Below are positions 36,157 to 49,487 of a stretch of DNA of 64,000 nucleotides, piece by piece. How positions within the stretch are numbered: position 1 is the first letter of the stretch; each line of letters starts with the position of its first letter. The notes under the pieces are model-generated. The model made no database searches. It saw nothing but the letters and a program-made list of their open reading frames with translations, and was not told where the DNA came from. Source of the stretch: Liolophura sinensis (Eukaryota; Mollusca; Polyplacophora; Chitonida; Chitonidae); NCBI RefSeq assembly GCF_032854445.1, contig NC_088300.1, positions 30,053,608 through 30,117,607 of the forward strand. The letters are read 5' to 3'. A program made the translations under genes and the position numbers.

Positions 36157-36238
36157 TTGTGAGCACCGAATGCAACACTGTAAGCACCGAATGCAATACT
36201 GTGAGTACCAAATGCAATATTGTGAGCACCGAATCAGA
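36157..36238. repeat. 21-bp tandem repeat, four units
   Basis: Units close to CTGTGAGCACCGAATGCAATA start at 36157, 36178, 36199 and 36220. The encoded repeated heptapeptide in one minus-strand frame is a by-product. Confidence 0.95.
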
Positions 36239-36823
36239 TATGTCTTCGTTTTCCCAAAAGTTTCTACTCTGTTGAGGTCACGCTGACAAACGCTATATGT
36301 CATACATCGTTTTTACTACACGTGACTGCTGAGGTTTTAACTGGAGGAGAGCTATTTTGGAAAATGGTAATTGTACTAGTTTCACCGGATGGCTATCCTG
36401 TTTCGGAATTATTTCCGCCCGATTTGCTATGAAATCAGCAGGATTTCTTGATTAAGAGCAGACGTATGCAATATAGACATATACAAATAACATGACCTAA
36501 CCAAATATATACATATAATATCACAGACAGAGACACATATTCACTTTGTAAGTTTTAACAGCTGGGTTCTAAAAACACTGTACATTATAGCCGCCCAGTT
36601 ATTTGCTCTGTAAACTACGCCTATACTCGGTGAGTTAAAAAATCGTTCTTTCAGTCTGCTTAGTGCTTGCAGAAAATGGATAGAAATCTGACCAATGAAA
36701 TTACAGAAGCCACATTTTTAATTGATACCATATCGTAAAAGTATCATGTCTGGATTTGTGTCTTTCTTTTGCCTGCCTTGATAAAAGGGTCTCTACACTG
36801 TCTGAAGTGAAACGGACAAAAGA
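36239..36823. other. Unassigned DNA
   Basis: Nothing recognised. Confidence 0.45.
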
Positions 36824-36980
36824 TTTAATTATTTATTTGCTTGCTGTTAGCCAGCATTGTGGTGTGAGGAATCCGGGTCTAACCCGAGATGACGCCAGCA
36901 TTGGCTGGACTCGAACTCACAGCGACCGCATGCATTGGTGAGATGCTCCGAGTCGTTGTACTGAGCTATGGTACTACCCC
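36824..36980 (-). mobile_element. SINE family A fragment, internally rearranged
   Basis: The reverse complement has a tRNA-like head (TAGCTCAG-type, decayed), CATGCGGTCGCTGTGAGTTC, GAGTCCAGCCAATGCTGG, a central GGATTCC and AATGCTGGC, and an AAATAAT tail. The hairpin and TACGGCGTAA section are missing, as in the copy at 1579-1730. Confidence 0.7.
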
Positions 36981-38360
36981 ATTGGTCCTATAGATCCCTC
37001 CTCCCCACTGTTCTGTCACATGATGATTGCATTGTGATCAACGTAGAAACCCACGTGTCTGTAAGCGAAGTGAACCATATATTCTGAGCCGTTTCAAGTT
37101 TTCACCTGCAAGAAATTTGACATGCACGCGATCTTGTATTTATCGTCATAAATCACCGTGGAACCTCAAACTACAGAAGTTGACTTCCAACAATGACGCT
37201 AAGATTTGATGAAAGCGAATTAAAGTCTGTGATGCTTTATCTTTGCCTAAAATCAGCGTAAAAATCGTACTCATAGATCGTTCCGTTGCAATCGTGGTAA
37301 TTTCTGTGATATATTGACCACACGCAGCCTGCCAGTACTCCATAGACGTGTCCTCTGATGGATATTTATGTGCTTCACCCGAGCACACATATGACCATAT
37401 TACTGAATCATTTTTGTCAGCCTTTTTAATCATATAATTCATATATTATCTGATTTGTGTAAAGTACAGAAAACAGAAAAAAGTCTTCTTTTCATTGAAT
37501 AGATGGCACATTTCCGGTCACAATTAAAGGATGTCTGAAGCACAATGTTTGCGGGAAGCGGCTTGTTTACCGAAGAACAAGTGCAAAGAACCTGCATATG
37601 AAATAATTGATAATTTTTGGTAATTCGTGAATTCTGTATCCTATTTAAAGCCACGCACTCAGATTTAATTGCATTCATCATATTGTTTCTATATCAATAG
37701 ATGACTAAGCAGGTTTTATTGCTTGCAACCCTATTAAACCGTTACTGATTCTGTTCCGCCTGTTCCATATTTTATAAGGCACGCTTAAGGTGTACTCTTA
37801 AAAAAACAAGAGATCGACTGGAACTACTCGAAAGGAAAGGCAATCTGCTTTAAACTACCGGCTTAAAAATGATATAGTTAAGTGGCAGAATGCTTATACC
37901 GCTCTCTCAGCTGTATATTGACAGAAGGACTTTAATACTATGATTCCGAGGAGAGTTTAACATTGACTTTGACGTTACAGAATTCAACGGTCAAAGTCAG
38001 AAAAAATATATACAATGAAACCTTAAACCCTGTTTTCAAACTTACAGTGACGAATTAAAGATCATAGATATTGCAGTAAATATTAAAAACACTAACCATT
38101 TGCAATTAGCATAGTTTAAACATAGGTTTAAACCATTTTATTATAGCGCTAATGGCCTTTAAATATCAAATGTCGATATTCCCAGCGCTGTTCCATTTCG
38201 TCTAACGTGCACCAAGATTTAGGTTTAATGAAGTTTAATTTTTCGCAAGGATGCCATTGCGGTGCCGGTTTGAAAGATGGATTGTTGCAAGCAAAGCTTC
38301 ACAGAAAAAATCTTGTGAAATGTTTTCTCTGAAACCCTGACCACTGTTAACCGCACGCCC
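36981..38360. other. Unassigned DNA
   Basis: No gene, RNA or repeat is recognised. Confidence 0.45.
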
Positions 38361-38374
38361 TTTTAATGGCGTGA

Positions 38375-38638
38375 GTTCTCCGTGGCTCAGTTGGTTAGCG
38401 CGCTAGTGCAGCGTAATAACCCAGGAGCATGTCACCAAAGCGGTCGCTGTGAGTTCAAGTCCAGCTCATGCTGGCTTCCTCTCCGGCCGTACGTGGGAAG
38501 GTCTTCCAGCAACTTGCGGATGTTCGTGGGTTTCTCCCGGGCTCTGCCCGGTTTCCACCCACCATTATGCTGGACGTCTTATAAGTGAAATATTCTTGAG
38601 TACGGCGTAAAAACCAATCAAATAAATAAATAAATACA
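38375..38638 (+). mobile_element. SINE family A, nearly full length, with target-site duplication
   Basis: Polymerase III A box TGGCTCAGTTGG (38383-38394) and B box GAGTTCAAGTCC (38451-38462), body, GGGTTTCTCCCGGGCTCTGC, 3' end ATAAGTGAAATATTCTTGAG, TACGGCGTAAAAACCAATC and an AAATAAAT tail. It is flanked by a perfect 14-bp direct repeat, TTTTAATGGCGTGA, at 38361-38374 and 38639-38652. That is the footprint of insertion by target-primed reverse transcription using a LINE's enzyme. A short deletion removes part of the 5' arm of the 3' hairpin. Confidence 0.96.
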
Positions 38639-38652
38639 TTTTAATGGCGTGA

Positions 38653-40532
38653 ACGTCCATCTGAAATAAATCTCCATATTACCAAAACGTCCTCTTCATG
38701 TTTCCTCGGGTATACTGCTTTATTATATTGCCGTTCGTATAACCTTAATCCACCAAACAGAATCTCCAGCTACTTGAAGTTGCTGCTTCCCTATTGCTAA
38801 GTGATAATAAACTCATTCTTCAAAGTACATGCATCTACCATATTTACTGTGTTTGCTGCCAGTGTGATGGCCGTTCCTGCATGGTGGAAGAATTTCTCAT
38901 AAGCTGTAAGTGGAAGAAGAATTTTTGCACACAGTCACTTTACAAATTCCACAACATAGTCGTGGTGATGTTAACAGGGCTGAGCAGGCGCTTCACTCAC
39001 ATAGAGAAACTGGGGGATTACTGGTGAAGTCAAGTTTTACAACTTCGGACAGGTAGGTGGTTGCGAAACGTACAGTATAAATATCCAATTCAATTCCATT
39101 TTTCGATACGACATCTCCATGGACGGCTTTGCATCGTTCGCCCGCCGGCCGTCGCTAGTTAAGCATGCGATTTTCGCCCATAAAACCTGTAGTGATTGGA
39201 TTATATCTCAATCTAACATGTCTGGTCAGCCGACATGCTAGATTGTCAGTATGAAGATCTACGCATAGAATATAGTTTATTGCACGGGGAACGTATCTTA
39301 GGTTTCATATATCTGGCTATCCAATGGATCTCTCCTGTGTGGGCTCCGTGAACTATGTTCTTTGCGTTTGTATTTAACAATAGATTGTGTGTTTTTGTCA
39401 TATCCCCCCAAAAGCTGGTAAAGCTTTAACGATACTTTAAAATATATTGAATGTATTTAAGCTGTATTTAATGTGGTTTCTTAATTTCAACTGATTTTTG
39501 TCTGTTTTCAAAAAAACCTTTTGATATGATTTTCCACACCATGTGGAAATCGATGAACGTTGCCTGGTTTCAGTGTATTCTCACCACAATGAGGCCAAAA
39601 ACTGCAGATGTGTGGTTAAACTCTAATCATTCATTCATTCATTCATTCATCCATTCTTTTATATATCTGGAGGGTCACGTTTGAAACTTAGCTGTCGGTG
39701 GTCAAAATTAATTCTATCGCTACGGTATGGTTGGGAAATTGCCAATGTGATGTTAAGCTATAATCATTCATTCAAAATGAATTCTGTGTAACATCATCCC
39801 ATTCTACATGTGCATGTATTTGTAGCAATCCCTCTTCTAGCACTGTATTAACCCAAGTGAATATTACTTTTCTGTTATTTCTTAGCGTCTGATATTTCCT
39901 TCAACATCTGCTTATTCTTCCATATAAATAATGCACAGATTGACAAATGGGTAGATTTCAATTAAATACCACATAGGATTTAACATTTGTGGAAATTTGG
40001 CAGAATATTAAGCTTCAAACCCGAGGGAGATTGATCTATAACCGATTATTTAGCTTGTGTAGTCTCGGCGGTATATCTTTTGTCGTCAATGTTATTATTG
40101 AGGTTGGACGTAAAAAAGAAAATAGAATACTTGGATTGAAAAGTCCGTATATCTCAGTCGGAACTCGTTACACTCATCGATTCAAAAAATATTTAGCCTA
40201 TGCATCTTAGAACGGTATGTAAATTATTAATATTACCAGTACAAAAGGGCTGAACATAGTTAAACCCTAACATAAAAATTTCTCCGGGCTATATACGTCG
40301 TGTATAAATGTACACAAGGCATTTTCAACGCTTGTTACTTTCCTTTCCTTTTCCTTGCTTTACTTCGGTCTTAGCGTCTCCCTCAAAAGTTCGGTGATTT
40401 CAAGATGTGGCAGTTTTAATTAGTTTCAATGCTGACATCGTTATATTACTGATTGTCTGAAACATGGTCTACTAGCTACGAATAAGCAAGATTTCTAGAG
40501 TTAAAAGTCTTTGATGTCAACACCAATGTAAT
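38653..40532. other. Unassigned DNA with two ATTC-tailed SINE ends
   Basis: Two 3' ends of another SINE-like family occur. One is at 39538-39655, ending in (ATTC)n after GCAGATGTGTGGTTAAAC. The other is at about 39725-39780 (TGGTTGGGAAATTGCCAATG, TGATGTTAAGC, ATAATCATTCATTC). The remainder is unassigned. Confidence 0.5.
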
Positions 40533-40718
40533 CGCGCTACAGAGCAACATAATCACCAATACGATCACTGTAAGAAGCTTGTGTTGGTTTCCTCTTGGTC
40601 GTACGTGGTAAGGTGTTGTAGCAACCTGCGGACGCTCGTGGGTTTCCACAGGGCTCTGTCCTCTTTCTTCCCACCATGATGTGGTATAGGTGACATTTTC
40701 TGGAGTACGGCGTAAAAT
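40533..40718 (+). mobile_element. SINE family A, diverged
   Basis: Head remnant GCGCTACAGAGCAACATAAT, body GTCGTACGTGGTAAGGTG, TAGCAACCTGCGGACGCTCG, TGGGTTTCCACAGGGCTCTG, CCACCATGATG and GAGTACGGCGTAAAA are in family order. The ATAAGTGAAATATT block is reduced. Confidence 0.85.
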
Positions 40719-43700
40719 TAGCTTACTTGTAACAGAGAGTTGTGGAATAACAATTTTTGTAAAATATCCTGACGATGCAATTCGCAGCGAGAAATGTTAC
40801 TCAAAAAATGTTTCTCAGTAAATGCGTAACGCTCGACAGGAAAATGTGACATACTTGTTCGCGAGAAGGGCATGGCATTCGCGAAGAGCGAAGTTGTTCT
40901 ATAATTAGATACCGCACTTCTGATTCTCGTTTACTGCCACCCGGATACAGCTGAGCTCTCGTGAAACCGTGTAATGATTCTATTTACAGTTTATAAATAC
41001 TTGATCGATATCAGAATAGAATGTCGATATATACACTTAAAAAATGCTCGATATCAATCGGTATTAGTCGATACGTGAAAAAGAATTGTTGAGTTCGACA
41101 TTCAAAAAGTCATTTTTCTTGCAATGAATGACCTCTTTTGGTTATTTTCTTTGTTCCTAGAATCTCATGAGCTGTACTTACTTCACACTGATCGATCATT
41201 CTGAAAGGTGTTGATGTAGTTGTACTTCATTTATTTATTTTTTTTCATTTATTTATTTTTTTATGACATTATTTAGGTTTATGGACTGGGAACACCGCGG
41301 GTTTATGCATACAATATACCACCCGCTGCCAAGTATCTGAAAAAATGCCAAACATGATATCGCGGCCCATTCAAGAATTTAAACATGCCACTTCCTAGAG
41401 TGACCATTATTCATCAGTTCATAGCTCAATTTGCGTCCTAAATTAAACGATAGCTAGAGCTGAACGCACAGTCCGCAATTTGGGTCCTAACATACTCTGA
41501 CCTTTCCCGGCATAGTCATGCCATATGCAGGAGACAATTTTAGTTCATTCTGAACCGGACACAAGTTTTGATAACATCGATTTATAGTCAAATAATGACG
41601 ATTTCTAGCTGCTGGACACATTAAGAGAATGTAGTTTTCTTCTTTCGCTAATAATTTGGAAAGAAATTCAAAGGAAATGACATTCAAGCACACCAATAAC
41701 TGAAAGCAAACACAAGTAAATCATTGATTGATAGCCATGAGTAAGTCATTTACCGAAATCTATAATTCTATATCAAAGCTTACAGTTACGGCTAATGCCC
41801 TATCTACAGTGTGCAGCGAGAGGTAAGATAGGTGACATTGACGTCAGAGGTCGATAAAGGCTATCTCCGCTACAAAAAGGCATTTGTGACCCTAGAAAGT
41901 GAAACATAGGCTTGTTGTGAAATATAATTCATCTGTTATGCCATTGTATAAGTCAAATATTGTTATGTTAAACTTCGTGAAATAAGTCGACCTTAAGCAG
42001 GTAAGCAGGGTAAGCTCCTTGAACATTAAATATTGTATTAATTATGACTTTATCTTATTTATTACATTGGCATTTCTGCATGCGGTATGTAAAAATAATT
42101 ATTCACGTCCAGCTTTGTTACCGTAAAATTAATAGTCTTTAATTTATAAATTCTTCTTTTTAAAAATAGCTTGCCTTTGTCCCTCAATTTAGATCAATGT
42201 TTTCTGATAATAGGCCAATCTAATTTGTAGTATTGCCGTTGATCATTTTGAAATACCCAGTCAAAGTATAGTCTTACTTTTAATCTTACCTAATAAGGAC
42301 TTGGCCTGTCTCCAATACGCTCAGTGCCAAATAAAAAGTGTGATTTACAACACTAATGTCTCATGCATGAGTAGACGCGAAGCTAAAATTATCCGTCAAA
42401 CTAAATATAATAGCCATTCTCTCAAACCCCATTAATGATTACAATACTGGATCAGGCGAAGAGATCTAGCTGTCTCTGCCCAGGATTGTATGGAAAAGTT
42501 GGGAAATGTAGACAGAGATACTATTCCAACAGATGTCATTTTTTATAAGCCCAAAGAATGCCAGAGCGTTTTCCATATCCTTGTACAATGAAATCCCCAA
42601 TAATTTCGTTTGCAGGCATATAAACGGAGGTGAGTTTGCCGGAATATGGAACTTTTGACCTGGAGCGGAAAATTAAAACAGCAAAAAGACGAAGGCGTTA
42701 CCAGTAATGCATAACGGACCCTACCACCAGCTGTCATGGAAATAAGTGTTCACATCCGGCACGAAACCACCGAGTAGAAGAAAACAAGTGCTAATTCACA
42801 ATTGCTGTGTCACTCCATTTTGTCTTGTGCTCAGAGCTCTCGTTAAGTGAATTTATGAACAGCTGAATTCAGAGCGAGACTGAGATACCTAAATTTGTAT
42901 TAGACCTGCAAATTATTCACGGATAACCACTTTGAATATTGAATTGGATATGATGATTTAAAAATCCACATTCTGTCCTGCGTCATTGAAAACTGTTACT
43001 GCTTCTCTCTTAGATTTTAGCAGCTTTTAATATTTACAATTTATGAATTATTTGTCACACATTTTTGTGGTAAGTGGTGTTTTCAGTTTGATTTTAGAAA
43101 TGGTTCTGGCAATTATCGTCATTGAATCCCATTCAATGGTTAACGAGTAGCATTCAAATGTCGTTCTTGCCGCTTAAATCGCACATGTTAAAAGATAGGA
43201 TGTCAAAATTTCGACACATCTACCGAGCGACAGAACTATTGATGAGGATACACTGCTGCCACTAAACTGAATCCCGGAAATGGACTGGTACACATGAAGA
43301 ATAACCTGATTTTTTTCTGAAACAACGGAAGTTTTTTATTCATCGACATGTGAAATATAAAATCGTTTCTTCTCACAAGAGAGTGGTACATGGCACTGTT
43401 GAATATAACTGTTGTCACTGTATTTTTGTAAGTTTTTTTGGGGTTCGCTAAATTGCCCTTCGACCCACACGTAAAATTGACGTTAAACGTGTAGAATTGT
43501 AAAAGTAGATCATGAACCAGAAAAGACTGGAAAGGTAGAAATGCCATAAAAAACTGCTCCATGACTGAAGTATTGTGGATCTAATCTAATATAGTTTTCG
43601 AACGTTTTATTTTATAGTAAAAACATGATTTGCCTGTGACTTTGAGAATTTTACACGACAAACACGCGTTCTATCTTATCTATAGATTTGTATATTGGTT

Positions 43701-45741
43701 TCCTGAAATGGCTATTGCTGTAACAAAACACCATTCTTAAGTAAAAAATAGTATCAAGCAGAACCAGACAGACTACCCAGTCAAACAAGACCTGTCGCAG
43801 CCTGGATAATCGATCTTAGTACGATCTCTTCTTTCAGAGCAATAATTTCTTTTTGATAACCAAGTCAAGTGAGATGGTGCCTGGTATTGTAGAATATGAG
43901 CCACTTGTCACACACCTTGTTGATCTCTTCATCTCCGAAAACAGACAATGCTGTACAAATTATGCAGCCTCCAGTTGAAATTCACTGGGTTGATTCACAA
44001 TCAGTGTTTGTGATATATTGAGTTGTAATAAGTCATTGCCATTTTTCGGAGACAATATTTATTATAGGAATAACCATTCACGGCGATATTGATGGCAAAA
44101 TATTGGAGGATGACCGCCAATCATTACTCTTTAATAGAAAGCTTTTCGTATCCCTATGGTTCCTCTGGCCACAGTCGATGAATACATGGGGTCCACAAAT
44201 ACAGCTTGTTTCAGGATGTGGAAACCAAAGGTGGATGTCGTACGAGAATGCATTTTTATTGTCAACCTCCTACATAACAACTGAGACGTTAAGTACAGAA
44301 CGTAGTTGAGTTTCAGTTGATTATGAGTAACAGACCACATTTATATGAAAAGAGGGTTATCTAGGATAATATCAATAATGATTTTCTGCTCTCTGTATAT
44401 AATTGGTCAATTCTAGTAATGATCTCTAACCATTATTAACCATTTATTTATAATGATCAACGATTTATCAATTGTGTAATGACTGATGTAGTGATAACAA
44501 ATGTCATTCCATGCGATCTCGTAATTTCTCTTCATTTTAGGCATCGCACGACATACTCTATGCTGATCGTGGGCCTATTTTATTGTGGACAATGGATTAT
44601 GTACAACTAAATCTGACAAGAAAGTAGCAACTGAAAATTACATTTCAAAATTTTACAGGTAACGATAGAACAAAGTATTCATTTACCACCAGGATTATAT
44701 TTTCTGTCACATCAGAGTTACCACTGCCTACGACCTCTGTCAGCATCATTTATCGTGTTCAATCGCGTCCGATTCACCTCCAGTTGAAACCAAAGAAACT
44801 ATTTACTGTCAGACCTAACCTGATCCATCGACACTTGCCGGACTCCTATTTATCACCTGATTGCATGAAATGAAAGGCATTCTGAGTCAAAAATGGGCAT
44901 ACTATTCATAAACGATCCAATACGGCATCAAACATATCCTTATTGAGTGTGTAGGCCTTGCTCATGCTCAGCAAAGATTCTACACTGTCGACTCCATATT
45001 CGATTTATTTGACAGCGTTGCTGGAGAAGCTGTCATTAATTATTTAAGAGCCTTTCTCGTATACAATGAAGTGTAGGTTTTCTGCATTATATAGACGTAT
45101 ACATATTTATGCAATCTTCCACACGATGTATTATAAAAATATTCTGGTTTTCGATTTTTAACTGAGATTTTGTTCTTTTTAACTGGTTTTAAACTTGTCC
45201 GCCTATTTTGATTATATGTAAGATGTTATCATGTTGGAAACCATTCACGTCATTCTATAATAAACATTCTCTGGCGGTGATATGGTTGAAATATTGTCGA
45301 TATAATATTAAGCCATAATCATCGTAATGCTGGTACGTATAGCTCATTCGAGAAAGGCCGCACAATTAAGATTAGTCAGTGTTTAAATAGATGGCGGTCA
45401 CTCCGACCGCCTCGCGATGGCTGGCGATATCTTGGCTGGCTGTTCATCATGATTTGCGATATTTCGCTCTCATGCAGGTGCCCTTAAATGATCGTAAGTG
45501 TACGTGTGACCAGGACGTATAATATTTCTCCAACCTGACCAAATTAAGCTGTTGACACCAGAAAGAGAATAATTTACATGTAGTATAATAAAATGCTCAT
45601 ATGTTACCACTGAAAAACGGCCTCGTCAATGTACCTCAGTTAAGGTTCAATTCTAACTGTTCATGTAAATTCTTAGTATCATGTATTATTAGGCCCCTTA
45701 GCAGCATGAATCTTTGAATCTTTAATTTAATAGCAACCACG
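40719..45741. other. Unassigned DNA
   Basis: Long stretch with no gene or RNA recognised. An ATTC-type SINE end lies near 45243-45330 (GGTGATATGGTTGAAATATT, GTCGATATAATATTAAGCCA). Open frames of 64-108 codons (for example 43236-43562 minus) have no supporting motif. Confidence 0.4.
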
Positions 45742-46014
45742 GGGCCTCCGTGGCTCATTTGGTTAGCGCACTAGCGCAGCGTAATGACCCGGGAGCCTCT
45801 CACCAATGTGGTCGGTATGAGTCCAAGTCCAGCTCATGTTGGCTGCCTCTCCGGCCCTACTGGGGAAGCTCTTCCAGCAACCTGGGTTTCTCGTGGGTGT
45901 CTACCGGGCTATGCCCGGATTTCTCGCACCATAATGCTGACCGCCGTCGTATAAGTGAAATATTCTTGAGTACGGCGTAAAACACCAATCAAATAAATAC
46001 AATGAATAAATAAT
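45742..46014 (+). mobile_element. SINE family A, nearly full length
   Basis: Head GGGCCTCCGTGGCTCATTTG, GTTAGCGCACTAGCGCAGCG, B-box region decayed (ATGAGTCCAAGTCC), body, ACCGCCGTCGTATAAGTGAA, GAGTACGGCGTAAAACACC and an AATAAATA tail. No convincing target-site duplication was found. The 76-codon frame starting at 45750 is SINE sequence, not a gene. Confidence 0.95.
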
Positions 46015-46869
46015 AGTTGACACCTAATCGGCGCACATTGACCTCTTTAAGACGAATGGCCTACTAAACGATATGGCGGTTGAAATAGTTCATAAAGGTC
46101 GCATGCTTTGACGAGACTACTTAGTTCCAGACAGAACCAGTGGCACATACAACAAAATAAATGGTCTTCATGTTAACTGTGTTTTTTTTTTTGCTGTCCT
46201 ATTTGCTGTGAGTGTGCCTTTCACAGTCAACATTTACATTTCTTGCGTTGGAAAAATATTCGATATGTGAGTAGAGAACAGCATTCAATTATTCATTTGA
46301 TGACAGGCTATATCCATCATGAATATTCCTTCTTACTTTCACAAAGAGCATTTGTCACATCGCACAATAAAAATAAGCATTATCATCGGCGGTTAGAAGT
46401 TTCCGTTTAATTGTATACATCAGTAGCTCATAATTGAAATCGCCGTGCAATTCTCTCCCCACCCCCGGAATACTGTTTGCTTTCACGTTGGATCTGAAAG
46501 AGCCGCCAGTAGATTTTACGGCAAGCTAGGAAGTGTATACAAAAGAACAACTTCAAAAGTTGCCATTTGTGTTAACAAAAATAATTCGTGTCTCATTCCC
46601 GCTGGTTTATGGTTAATCAGTATTCACGACACTCCAGAAGACAACTTTTTACCGTACCAGTAAATGGTAACGTTGGCACACCAGTTTAATCAATACCTTA
46701 TCCCATCATATATGTATCCAACCAATGCCACATGTGAGGAAGCAGTTGTAAGAAAAAAACCACAATGTATATTCACTCAACAAAGTAACTGTGCATCTAT
46801 ATACATATATTGTTCTTCCATTTTCGATTATATACTGTCAGGAACAACCTGTTGTCAATGAGCATACAG
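46015..46869. other. Unassigned DNA
   Basis: No gene, RNA or repeat is recognised. Confidence 0.4.
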
Positions 46870-47335
46870 GGTCGCTGCCGACTTTAGCGTCAGTCCAATC
46901 CATCCCATATGTGCTCAATAGGTGCTAAATAAGGCAAATTGGCAGGCCAAGGGTCCACATGAAACTTGCTTGCATCCATAAATGTTCTTGTCACCCGATC
47001 CGTGTGGGGGCGAGCATTTTCCTAGTGAAATGAGATCCCGGGGCCATGACGCCGCAGGAAAGGGACGACAATGGACTGAAGGATCTGATCTCGGTGACCT
47101 GCAGCATTCAAGTTAACGTCAACGACAAGACGAGAAGAACGGTGGCGAAATGTGAAACCTCCGCAAACTGGGCAACCGCCAAAACGGTTTCTCGCGACAA
47201 CACAGGCGTCAAAGTAATGCTCACCCCCGACGACGATTCATGCCTTGACGCCTTTCTCAATGAGAATGGTGGAAACGTGATCTGTGACAATGCATACGAT
47301 GACCTGCTGTTCCTTTAGTCCCTGCGACAAGCGTA
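46870..47335 (-). mobile_element. Decayed Tc1/mariner-type transposase
   Basis: On the minus strand, frame by frame, it reads NRFGGCPVCGGF (from the family's DRFGGGSVMVWGG region), then VDVNLNAAGHRDQIL and VVPFLRRHGPGISF, a stop, ENARPHTDRVTRTFMDA, then WPANLPYLAPIEHIWD. These are the DDE transposase core blocks of Tc1-like elements. The second catalytic Asp (QDNARPH in the family) is Glu, the third (SPDLNPIEH) is Tyr, and stops and frameshifts interrupt it. The N-terminal DNA-binding part is not recognisable and terminal inverted repeats were not found. The element is an old, inactive relic. Plus-strand 47046-47318 (90 codons) is open only as its antisense and is not a gene. Confidence 0.9.
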
Positions 47336-49208
47336 CCAACCGCCTGATTACGTTGGTTTAACATCAATCTTGGCATGACAACATATAAGACATACAGTTA
47401 TATCCACTGGATTTTAGGGAAACTTGGCCTTATTTATTAAAAACTAGCTGAAAGCACGTGCATCACAAGAGAGCGTTGTTTGTTTTTTTTTTTGGTGAAA
47501 ATCCACAAACTCCGTTGTCGCGTATCACAATTAGTGAATCGTTTGAAGTGCGTTTCCTGGCAAATAAACTAGTGCACAAACACGGCGACAACGGAGGAAT
47601 TATTTATGTATTGGATTGTCATATGGCATATCTACAAACGTCTTGTCTTCGATTTTCCTTTTGATATCCAGTTTGGATTTTGGATTTTGCACTTTTAATG
47701 TCTCATTGAAACCCATTTACTGTCTTGCCACGACATGGCAGGAATATTGCCAAAGTGTCGATTAGCCATATTCATTCATTCATTCATTTCTAAATGCGGC
47801 CAAAGTTTGTTTTTTTTTTACTTATTCTTACCTGACCAATGTCAAACTCATGAAAGTTAATTCACCTTTGGGCTTGATCTTCATTTTTACAAAGTTTTAT
47901 GGCGCCTTAAAATTGATCTCGTCTAATTCTATTTAATCACCTTCTTAGCCTGGACCTAAATACCGGAGTCTTGATGACTTCAGCATGAATTATTCAGTAC
48001 TAGAACTAATTCTCAGTGATGTAAGAGACGTTGGCTGCACATTGCGAGCTTCTGGATAAGCAGTTAAGCCTATATGATCAACAGAAAAGCGTTTCACCAT
48101 GTTTTCAAATCATACAGACAAACGGGAAGAGGAAAAATAAAAATACCGAGTACCGGTACAGCGCTTGTAAACAATACATTAAGTGTAACTCTAAACATAT
48201 ATTTAAGGGGATGAAAAAAGTAAAATAACTTCACGACAAATGTCGTAACTGCATTTGACTCACGTGCAGTATAACGGTTATTTATATCTATTTTTGACTC
48301 TAGTATATACCATCACTTATACCACAGTGTTTATACGCTTATTCTAAGGCGGTTGCGTTTATGGTTGAGGGAAATCTGAGAAAGGATAGCCTGGAGGAAA
48401 AGGAAAATACTAATTGTACAGTTTTCTGATGATGATCAATGGTATGATAAAAATGGTATTGGGATTTGTTATTTGACTGGTGTAAGGCGTCAAATAACTA
48501 GATAAATTGTGGCATAAACTCTCAAACTAATACCTCTGATCCCCCATCACTCGGTACAGGCAAACAAAGATACGCAGATGGCTTTGCCTCGATTTTACGC
48601 TTGAGGCTCCTCAACAGATCTGCATGATGGATTCCAATGCATCATATAACAAACTGGCTGTGTAAAATCCTAAATAGGTGTTTTGATGTCATATGATGCA
48701 ATTTGCACAACGTGATCAGATAGCCACTTGGCAAAGATCTAACGGTATATCGTTCTGGTTATACAGTTGTTTGAAGAGAATAGTTATACACTGCCGGTAT
48801 ACTTCAAAGGTGAACCAATTGCGCTTAACGGGTCTTGATTAAATAAAATTTTATACCTGATACGAGAAGAACACGGTTGATTATTATAACTAATAACGGA
48901 GCGCCCAAATTTCAACATTTCTTGGCACGGCTGAATAGAGTTATTTGCTTCCATTGTAAAGGCAGTTTGTCCACACTCAAATATGGATTCATTTATTTAT
49001 TTAGCTGATGGTGTTAAACGATTTTCCACGTTTTAAAGAAAACCGGAGTGCCCAAAGTAGACCGGAGTGCCCAGAGTAAACCAACGCACTCTGCCAGATA
49101 AATGAGAAAAATTAACGACTCTAACCTGAACCAAACCACTGACATTGGTCAGAAACAGGCTGTGTCGAGAACAGTACGTTAATCAGACAGCCACGGCAAA
49201 CATAGCGA
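47336..49208. other. Unassigned DNA with one ATTC-tailed SINE end
   Basis: A 3' end of the ATTC-tailed family lies at about 47733-47790 (GACATGGCAGGAATATTGCC, AAAGTGTCGATTAGCCATAT, TCATTCATTC). No other feature is recognised. Confidence 0.45.
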
Positions 49209-49476
49209 GGGGCCTCCGTGGCTCAGTTGGTTAGCGCGCTAGCGCAGCGTAATGACCCAGGAGTCTCTCACCAATGTGGTAGCTGTGAGTTCAAGTCCAG
49301 CTCATGCTGGCTTCCCTCTCCGGCGTACGTAGGAAGGTCTACCAGCAACCTGCGGATTGTCGTAGGTTTCCCCCGGGCTCTGCCCGGTTTCCACCCACCA
49401 TAAAGCTGGCCGCCGTCGTATAAGTAAAATATTCTTGAGTACGGCGTAAAACACCAATCAAATAAATAAATAAAAT
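49209..49476 (+). mobile_element. SINE family A, nearly full length, with target-site duplication
   Basis: Head GGCCTCCGTGGCTCAGTTGG, TTAGCGCGCTAGCGCAGCG, B-box region GTGAGTTCAAGTCC, body, CGCCGTCGTATAAG (stem 5' arm CGCCGT 49411-49416), GAGTACGGCG (3' arm ACGGCG 49441-49446), ACACCAATC and AAATAAATAAAT tail. It is flanked by CAAACATAGCG (49197-49207) and CAAACATAACG (49477-49487), an 11-bp duplication with one mismatch. Confidence 0.96.
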
Positions 49477-49487
49477 CAAACATAACG

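Noticed and set aside
38383-38462. tRNA gene (A and B boxes present)
   Set aside because: The sequence is a SINE head: no tRNA cloverleaf is evident, the boxes are 56 bp apart, and it continues into a SINE body with a tail and target duplication.
47046-47318. 90-codon plus-strand frame
   Set aside because: It is antisense to a decayed Tc1-type transposase, whose motifs are clear on the minus strand.
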